From: Lachnospiraceae bacterium
GTDB lineage: Bacteria > Bacillota > Clostridia > Lachnospirales > Lachnospiraceae
Length of the DNA: 64,000 bases
Direction of reading: 5' to 3'
Assembly: GCA_910575555.1 (NCBI GenBank)
Contig: CAJTFX010000003.1
Coordinates: 62,001 to 126,000 of the forward strand
The notes under the pieces are model-generated. The model was not told the origin of the DNA, ran no database searches, and worked only from the letters and a program-made list of their open reading frames with translations. The position numbers were made by a program, and so were the translations under genes. The first letter of the stretch is position 1, and the number at the start of each line of letters is the position of its first letter. Positions 59,115 through 64,000 of the stretch are shown here, one piece after another.

Positions 59115-60728
59115 ATGGGAACAATATTATTAAAAAACGGTATGGTATATGATGGATTGGGCAATCCGGCAAAACAGCAGGATGTCCTGATAAACGGCGA
59201 CAAAATCGAAAAGATTGGCTGTATCGGAGAAACAGAGGCAGAACAGGTGATTGATGTGCAGGGGAAAATTGTCTGCCCGGGGTTTGTGGATATTCACAGG
59301 CACTGCGATGCAAAACCTTTAAATGATCCGGAGTTCGGAAAAAGAGAACTGGCCCAGGGCATTACCACTACAGTGGTGGGAAACTGCGGAATCAGCCTGA
59401 CGCCCTGCCCTTCCTCAGACGAGGGCGCAAGAGAAATGTATGATTTTGACGAAGCGGTGTTAGGGCCGATGGAACTCACCCTTCCGAGAACCTATGAAGA
59501 TTATCTGAAAGCGCTGGATTCTGCCAGGCTTCCTTTGAACTTTGCGTCCATGATCGGAACGGGAGCGGTTAAAATTACGGTAAAGGGATTTGCAGATACG
59601 CCCTATACACAGGAGGAACTGGACAAAGCCAGGGATTTGATTGAGGACGCCATGAAGCGCGGAGCGGCAGGGGTTTCCCTGGGAATTATGTATCTGCCGG
59701 AATGTTATTCTTCCACCGAAGAATTTGCCTACATTCTGAAACCGGTGGGAAAATACGGCCGTGTGATCACCACCCATATCCGCGGAGAAGGCGACAGTAT
59801 GGTGGAGAGCATCAAAGAAGTTATCAAAATTGCCAAGGAAGCCGGGTGCGCGCTGGAAATCAGCCATTTTAAGAGCTGCGGCGTTCAGAACTGGCAGAAA
59901 GACATTCATACGGCGATTCAGCTGATTGAAGAGGCCAGGGCCAAGGGGCAGGATGTGACCTGCGACTTCTATCCCTATGAGGGAGGGAGCACAGCCCTTA
60001 CTACCATGCTTCCGCCGGTATTTGTGGCCGGCGATATGACAGGCGCGCTGGAAAAGCTGGGCACAGAAGAAGGGGTGGAGGAATTCCGCAGGCTGAGCCG
60101 CATACCCTATGAGGATTGGGACAATTTCTGCGTGACATTAGGCTGGGAACGTATTATAATCAGTGGTGTGACAGAGGAAAGATTTCAGAAAATGCTTGGC
60201 ATGACAGTGACAGAGGCAGCAAAGCAGTTCGGATATCAAGACCCGGAAGCCCTTGCCGCTGATTTGATGCACAGTGAAAACGGGAAAACAGCGATTATCA
60301 ATATGAGCATGTGTCAGGAAGATATTGATACGGTGGCAAAGCTGCCCTATTCCAACTTTATTTCAGACGCAATTTATGCACAGACAGATACGCCCCATCC
60401 CCGCATGTACGGGACATTTCCCAAGGTGATACGGGAATATGTCAGAGAGAGAAAGCTGCTTTCCATGGAGGAAGCCATACATAAAATGACCGGGCAGCCG
60501 GCAGAGCGTATGAAGCTTGAAGGCCGAGGCGTGTTGATGGAAGGCAATTATGCGGACATTCTGGTATTTGATCCGGAAACGTTCCAGGATCATGCAACCT
60601 TCCAGGACCCGGCGCGTCTGGCAGACGGACTGGGATATCTGTTTGTCAACGGGGCTCTTGTGATTCAGGATGATCAATGGCTGAATCATATCTGCAACGG
60701 CAGAAATATTTTGGCAGGAGGAAAATAA
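59115..60728 (+). CDS. N-acyl-D-amino-acid deacylase family amidohydrolase
   Basis: 537 aa. Amidohydrolase barrel: VCPGFVDIHRHCDAKP (HxH), TTTVVGNCGISLTPC (the D-aminoacylase Cys), GYLPECYS-like GIMYLPECYSSTEEF, THIRGEGDSMVESI, EISHFKSCGVQNW and QTDTPHPRMYGTFPKV, the family C-terminal mark. Removes acyl groups from D-amino acids or similar amines. ATG 59115 is chosen because GGAGAGG lies just upstream; the frame is open from 59058. Confidence 0.9.
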   Translation: MGTILLKNGMVYDGLGNPAKQQDVLINGDKIEKIGCIGETEAEQVIDVQGKIVCPGFVDIHRHCDAKPLNDPEFGKRELAQGITTTVVGNCGISLTPCPSSDEGAREMYDFDEAVLGPMELTLPRTYEDYLKALDSARLPLNFASMIGTGAVKITVKGFADTPYTQEELDKARDLIEDAMKRGAAGVSLGIMYLPECYSSTEEFAYILKPVGKYGRVITTHIRGEGDSMVESIKEVIKIAKEAGCALEISHFKSCGVQNWQKDIHTAIQLIEEARAKGQDVTCDFYPYEGGSTALTTMLPPVFVAGDMTGALEKLGTEEGVEEFRRLSRIPYEDWDNFCVTLGWERIIISGVTEERFQKMLGMTVTEAAKQFGYQDPEALAADLMHSENGKTAIINMSMCQEDIDTVAKLPYSNFISDAIYAQTDTPHPRMYGTFPKVIREYVRERKLLSMEEAIHKMTGQPAERMKLEGRGVLMEGNYADILVFDPETFQDHATFQDPARLADGLGYLFVNGALVIQDDQWLNHICNGRNILAGGK

Positions 60729-60729
60729 G

Positions 60730-61866
60730 ATGGCAGAAGCAAGAAGCCTGGAGGAAATCAAACTGGATTATGCCTGGAAATTCGGCTGCGGACGTTACAT
60801 TCAGCAGAGGGAGGCATTGGAGACGCTTCCGGAGGAGATCCGCCGTTTGGGCGATAAGCCTCTGATTATTGCCGGCCCGCGGGCCTGGGAAGCCACAGAG
60901 GGAAGAATTGAAAAAGCTTTAAAAGACGCCGGAATCGAATATGAGCTGTCTCTTTATCCGGCGCAGAATACCTATGAAAAAGCCAGGGAGCATGCGGCGC
61001 AGGCAGTTGAGCGGGGATGCGACGTGATCCTGGGAGTGGGCGGCGGCCGCATTATGGATCAGGCCAAAGCGGCGGCTTATTTTGCCGGAGAACTGACCGG
61101 GGCAAGAAGCGGGCATTTTCCCATTATTCAGGCGCCTACAAGCATTGCCACCTGCGCGGCCTTTGCGCCCTTAAGCGTGATGTATACGGAAGAAGGGGCC
61201 TCTCTGGGAAGCCTTCGTCATAATTTTGAAGTGAATGCCATCGTGGTGGACATGGACGTGATTGTCAAAGAGCCTGCCCGCTATGCGGCAAGCGGCATTT
61301 TAGACGGCATGGCCAAGATGGTGGAGATGCAGAACGGCCATGACAATATTACCATTGAGGAATTTGACGTGGGACTGGTGACAGCATTTACACTGGCCAA
61401 ATATACAATGGATACTTACCGGAAACGCGGCGTTCAGGCCGTTTCGGATATCAGGGAAGGGAAGCTGACCAAAGAAGTGGAGGATATCACTTACCTGAAC
61501 ATTGCAGTGGCAGGCGTAATCAGCGGATGCAGCAAAGGGTTTGGGCAGACGGCTCTCGGACATGAGTGCTATGAGCTGATCCGCACGCATTTCACACAGG
61601 AAGCAAAAGATTTTATCCACGGCGAAATTGTGGCCGTAGGCCAGAGCATGCAATTGTCCTTCAACGGGCAGGAGGATCAGATTCCGGCTTTGCGGGAGAT
61701 GATGCATTCTTTTGACATGCCTTTAACTTTAAAAGATATCGGAATTGAACCCACAGAAGAAAATGTGGAAAAACTATATCAGGATCTCTATCACAGCCCC
61801 TTTGTGAAAGATTGTCCCCAGGAGGCGGAAAAATTAAGAAAAGCCATGAAATGGCTCTGCGAATAG
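60730..61866 (+). CDS. Iron-containing alcohol dehydrogenase / glycerol-dehydrogenase-like enzyme
   Basis: 378 aa. NAD-binding VILGVGGGRIMDQAKAAAYF (GGGxxxD), PTSIATCAAFAPLSVMYTEE, and metal ligands Asp of SGILDGMAKMVEMQ, His of ALGHECYELI and His of KDFIHGEIVAVGQS. Closest to GldA-type enzymes acting on polyols or 2-hydroxy-carbonyls. Starts 1 nt after the amidohydrolase stop, so it belongs to the same pathway. Its step is not known. Confidence 0.87.
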   Translation: MAEARSLEEIKLDYAWKFGCGRYIQQREALETLPEEIRRLGDKPLIIAGPRAWEATEGRIEKALKDAGIEYELSLYPAQNTYEKAREHAAQAVERGCDVILGVGGGRIMDQAKAAAYFAGELTGARSGHFPIIQAPTSIATCAAFAPLSVMYTEEGASLGSLRHNFEVNAIVVDMDVIVKEPARYAASGILDGMAKMVEMQNGHDNITIEEFDVGLVTAFTLAKYTMDTYRKRGVQAVSDIREGKLTKEVEDITYLNIAVAGVISGCSKGFGQTALGHECYELIRTHFTQEAKDFIHGEIVAVGQSMQLSFNGQEDQIPALREMMHSFDMPLTLKDIGIEPTEENVEKLYQDLYHSPFVKDCPQEAEKLRKAMKWLCE

Positions 61867-61878
61867 GAGGAAAAGAAA

Positions 61879-62343
61879 ATGGCAGATGTATATGCAAAAA
61901 TGAAAGAACTTGGAGTAACCTTGCCGGAGCCTCCGGCAAAAGGCGGAATCTACACACCGGTACAGGAATTCGGCGATAAGCTTCTGTACTGCAGCGGATG
62001 CGGCCCGGCCATCGGAGATGAGAATGTAATCGGAACTCTGGGAAAAGATCTGACTGTGGAGGAGGGACAGAAGGCAGCCCGCAACTGCGCCCTGAACCTG
62101 CTGGCCAACTTAAATGACAAGCTGGGAGATTTAAACCGGATTAAACGTTTTGTGAAAGTGTTGGGATTTGTCCGCAGCGCAGATGATTTTCAACAGCAGC
62201 CTCAGGTTGTGAACGGCGGTTCCCAGTTGATTTTAGATATATTTGGAGAGGAAAAGGGACTTCCGGCACGTACAGCCATCGGCACCAATGCCACACCCGG
62301 CGGAATTGCCTGCGAAATTGAAGTTCTGGTAGAATATGAATAA
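61879..62343 (+). CDS. ridA: RidA/YjgF family imine deaminase
   Basis: 154 aa. The trimeric RidA fold is recognised from PEPPAKGGIYTPVQEFGDKL, LLYCSGCGPAIGDENVIGTL, NLNDKLGDLNRIKRFVKVLG and LPARTAIGTNATPGGIACEI, with the substrate Arg in PARTAIG. RidA hydrolyses 2-imino acids released by PLP beta-eliminating enzymes, matching the PLP enzyme encoded next. AGGAGG site; the stop overlaps the next start by 8 nt. Confidence 0.9.
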   Translation: MADVYAKMKELGVTLPEPPAKGGIYTPVQEFGDKLLYCSGCGPAIGDENVIGTLGKDLTVEEGQKAARNCALNLLANLNDKLGDLNRIKRFVKVLGFVRSADDFQQQPQVVNGGSQLILDIFGEEKGLPARTAIGTNATPGGIACEIEVLVEYE

Positions 62344-63451
62344 GACGAGATATTCCTTTGAGGGAGAAGAATCGGTAATTTCTCCCCAGCTGGTGTATTA
62401 TAAAGAAATTATAGAAGAAAATATTCAGAGAATGATATCATATGCCGAAGGCCCGGAGCGCCTTTGGCCCCATGTGAAAACCCATAAGATGGCGGAAGTT
62501 GTCAAGCTGCAGATGCAGTACGGCATAGACAGGTTTAAATGCGCAACCATTGCGGAGGCGGAAATGTGCGCGGCCGCAGGCGCAAAAAAAGTGACTCTGG
62601 CCTATCCTCTGGTGGGGCCCAATATTCCACGTTTTCTGACTCTGGCAAAAACATTTCCGGAGACGGAATTCTTTGCCATATCAGACTGCACAGAGCAGGT
62701 GGAACTGGCAGCCATGGCAGCCGTCAAAGAACAGACAGAGATACAAATGCTGATGGATGTGGATACCGGACAGCACAGGACCGGAGTGCCCATGGAACAG
62801 GTGGAAGCGGTTTACAAACAGTGGGCGAAAATGCCGGGGATTTGTATGCGGGGCATGCACTGCTATGACGGGCACCGCCATGAAAGTGATTGTCAGGTCA
62901 GAAACAGAGAAGTGACTGCTTTGAATGAACAGATAGAGCCCATGAAACATGCGCTGAGAGACAGCGGCATGGACTGCGGGATTATCATTTTCGGCGGCAC
63001 CCCTTCCTTCCCCTGCCATCAGAAGTTAAACAGGGATTATTTAAGTCCGGGAACCTGTGTCATACAGGACGCCGGCTATGCAGCGGCTTATCCGGATCTC
63101 CCCTTTGAGCCGGGAGCGGCAGTGCTGACCAGGGTAATCAGCGTGCAGGGAGAGGATACCTTTACCCTGGATATGGGAACTAAGGCGGTAGCCACAGATC
63201 CGAATCCGGAACGGGCTGTCCTTGTCGGCATGGAATATGCAGCGACCGTTCTTCAGAATGAAGAACACTGGGTTGTGAAGCTTCCGCCGGAGCACAGGGC
63301 GGATATGCCGAAGGTGGGAGATGTTATGTTTGCCGTTCCGATGCACGTATGCCCTACCAGCGCGTTGTATCCGTCGGTTCCGGTGATTGAAAAAGGGAAG
63401 CTCACCGATTGGTGGGAAGTGACGGCGAGAAACCGGAAGCTGTCGATTTGA
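62336..63451 (+). CDS. D-threonine aldolase / D-serine dehydratase-like fold-type III PLP enzyme
   Basis: 371 aa. Alanine-racemase-type barrel: SPQLVYYKEIIEENIQRMIS, WPHVKTHKMAEVVKLQMQYG (PLP Lys), MLMDVDTGQHRTGV and a C-terminal metal site with His and Cys in VPMHVCPTSALYP. Members are metal-dependent D-threonine aldolases, DSD1 D-serine dehydratases and, as I recall it, the Mn-dependent glucosaminate dehydratase. All use D-configured 3-hydroxy-2-amino acids. Coupled to RidA by overlap. Confidence 0.87.
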   Translation: MNKTRYSFEGEESVISPQLVYYKEIIEENIQRMISYAEGPERLWPHVKTHKMAEVVKLQMQYGIDRFKCATIAEAEMCAAAGAKKVTLAYPLVGPNIPRFLTLAKTFPETEFFAISDCTEQVELAAMAAVKEQTEIQMLMDVDTGQHRTGVPMEQVEAVYKQWAKMPGICMRGMHCYDGHRHESDCQVRNREVTALNEQIEPMKHALRDSGMDCGIIIFGGTPSFPCHQKLNRDYLSPGTCVIQDAGYAAAYPDLPFEPGAAVLTRVISVQGEDTFTLDMGTKAVATDPNPERAVLVGMEYAATVLQNEEHWVVKLPPEHRADMPKVGDVMFAVPMHVCPTSALYPSVPVIEKGKLTDWWEVTARNRKLSI

Positions 63452-63479
63452 GGAATAAGAGAAAGTAGATGTCTGGGGT

Positions 63480-64000
63480 ATGAAGAAAAAAGAAGAACAT
63501 GGCAGTACGCTGGCAGAACAGGTTGCCGACGGGCTGTTGGAACACATCAGAATGAAGGGGCTAAAGACCGGCGACCGTCTGGGAACAGAGATGGAAATGG
63601 CGGAGCAGCTAAAGGTCAGCCGCGGAACCATCCGGGAGGCGATCAAGATTCTTGTTTCCCAGAATATTTTGGAAGTGCGGCAGGGTTCGGGCACTTTTCT
63701 TTCTGATGGGAAGGGGAACGTGGGAGATCCTCTGGGGCTTAAGAGAATACCGGAACAGTTTCGGCTGACCTGGGATCTGCATCAGATCAGAATGCTGTTA
63801 GAGCCGGATATTGCTTATATGGCGGCTATGAATATCACAGACGAGCAGTTAAAAGAACTGGAGGGAATCTGTGAAGAAATGGAGCGTCTGTCCGGCTTAA
63901 AGCAGCAGCGGCTCCATGTGGATGTGGAATTTCACATTTATCTGGCAAAAACATGCGGAAACCTGGTGATGCCAAAGCTGATTCCCATTATTCGCCAGAG
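63480..64000 (+). CDS. GntR-family (FadR subgroup) transcriptional regulator, cut by window end
   Basis: About 173 residues visible. N-terminal winged helix: LAEQVADGLLEHIRMKGLKT, GDRLGTEMEMAEQLKVSRGT and IREAIKILVSQNILEVRQGS, then an FCD-type helical ligand domain (RLTWDLHQIRMLLEPDIAYM, DVEFHIYLAKTCGN with metal-binding Asp/His). Probably controls this operon through the TTGTTGGACAAA dyad at 57481. Starts 28 nt after the PLP-enzyme gene. Confidence 0.88.
   Translation, partial: MKKKEEHGSTLAEQVADGLLEHIRMKGLKTGDRLGTEMEMAEQLKVSRGTIREAIKILVSQNILEVRQGSGTFLSDGKGNVGDPLGLKRIPEQFRLTWDLHQIRMLLEPDIAYMAAMNITDEQLKELEGICEEMERLSGLKQQRLHVDVEFHIYLAKTCGNLVMPKLIPIIRQ

Overview
The window reads as chromosomal DNA of a low-to-moderate GC, Gram-positive gut anaerobe, most likely a Lachnospiraceae-type Clostridia. 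The reasons are strong AGGAGG ribosome sites, a stand-alone ThyA/FolA pair, class 1B PyrD with PyrK, DegV, DUF1653 and Rpn-family proteins, and polysaccharide genes typical of that group. I cannot name a species.

Layout. 1-5.5 kb: the 3' end of a MalY/PatB-type aminotransferase, an M18 aminopeptidase, a transglutaminase-like lipoprotein, DegV and a small FMN_bind-like membrane protein. 5.5-20.7 kb: a cell-surface polysaccharide locus behind a long leader with two good promoters, a (AGAGA)7 repeat, a possible leader peptide and a 22-bp-stem terminator. It encodes a GT4, a WbpE/WbpD/WbpB-like trio for a 2,3-diamino-sugar uronate, further glycosyltransferases, a Wzy-like polymerase, a Wzx flippase, an alpha-1,2-fucosyltransferase with an in-frame G12 tract, a Wzz-like co-polymerase, a frameshifted membrane protein with T7 and G9 tracts, and a GT2-GtrA fusion. 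21.0-25.5 kb: tRNA-Gly(GCC) and a decayed integrated element bounded by a 23-bp duplication of the tRNA 3' end, with a frameshifted tyrosine integrase, small cargo genes and an IS110 remnant. 25.6-32.4 kb: a kinase-like/TPR protein lacking the catalytic Asp, an NlpC/P60-SH3 protein, thyA, folA and an AEC transporter. 32.4-35.5 kb: accessory debris (JAB protein, Fic remnant, NTF2-like, DUF3788, repeats). 35.6-49 kb: core metabolism, with ilvBN, a cysteine hydrolase, KtrB/KtrA potassium uptake, PAP2, DUF1653, pyrC-pyrF-pyrK-pyrD, a Big_2 surface protein, an acetyltransferase and a GMP synthase lacking its glutaminase domain. 49-54.2 kb: accessory genes, including twin ribbon-helix-helix genes with matching operators, Rpn nuclease, a PNPOx/DUF3788 pair between two IS256-like end repeats, and a MerR-TipAS regulator split exactly between two codons by a 160-bp inverted-repeat element. 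54.3-64 kb: divergent catabolic operons. Leftward are dgoD-, eda- and kdgK-like genes. Rightward are an SSS transporter, a D-aminoacylase-like amidohydrolase, a GldA-like dehydrogenase, RidA, a DSD1/D-threonine-aldolase-like PLP enzyme and a FadR-type GntR regulator.

Most interesting points: (1) the polysaccharide locus carries several simple-sequence tracts, one in a transcribed leader just before a terminator and others inside a fucosyltransferase and a membrane protein, suggesting phase-variable surface glycans; (2) the 54-64 kb operons fit an N-acyl hexosaminate (or other D-amino-acid conjugate) route into the KDG/KDPG branch; (3) two short inverted-repeat element families recur in the window, and one has split a regulator gene. 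Several genes are broken by single-base changes, mostly in homopolymers, so sequencing indels are a real competing explanation and are flagged where relevant.
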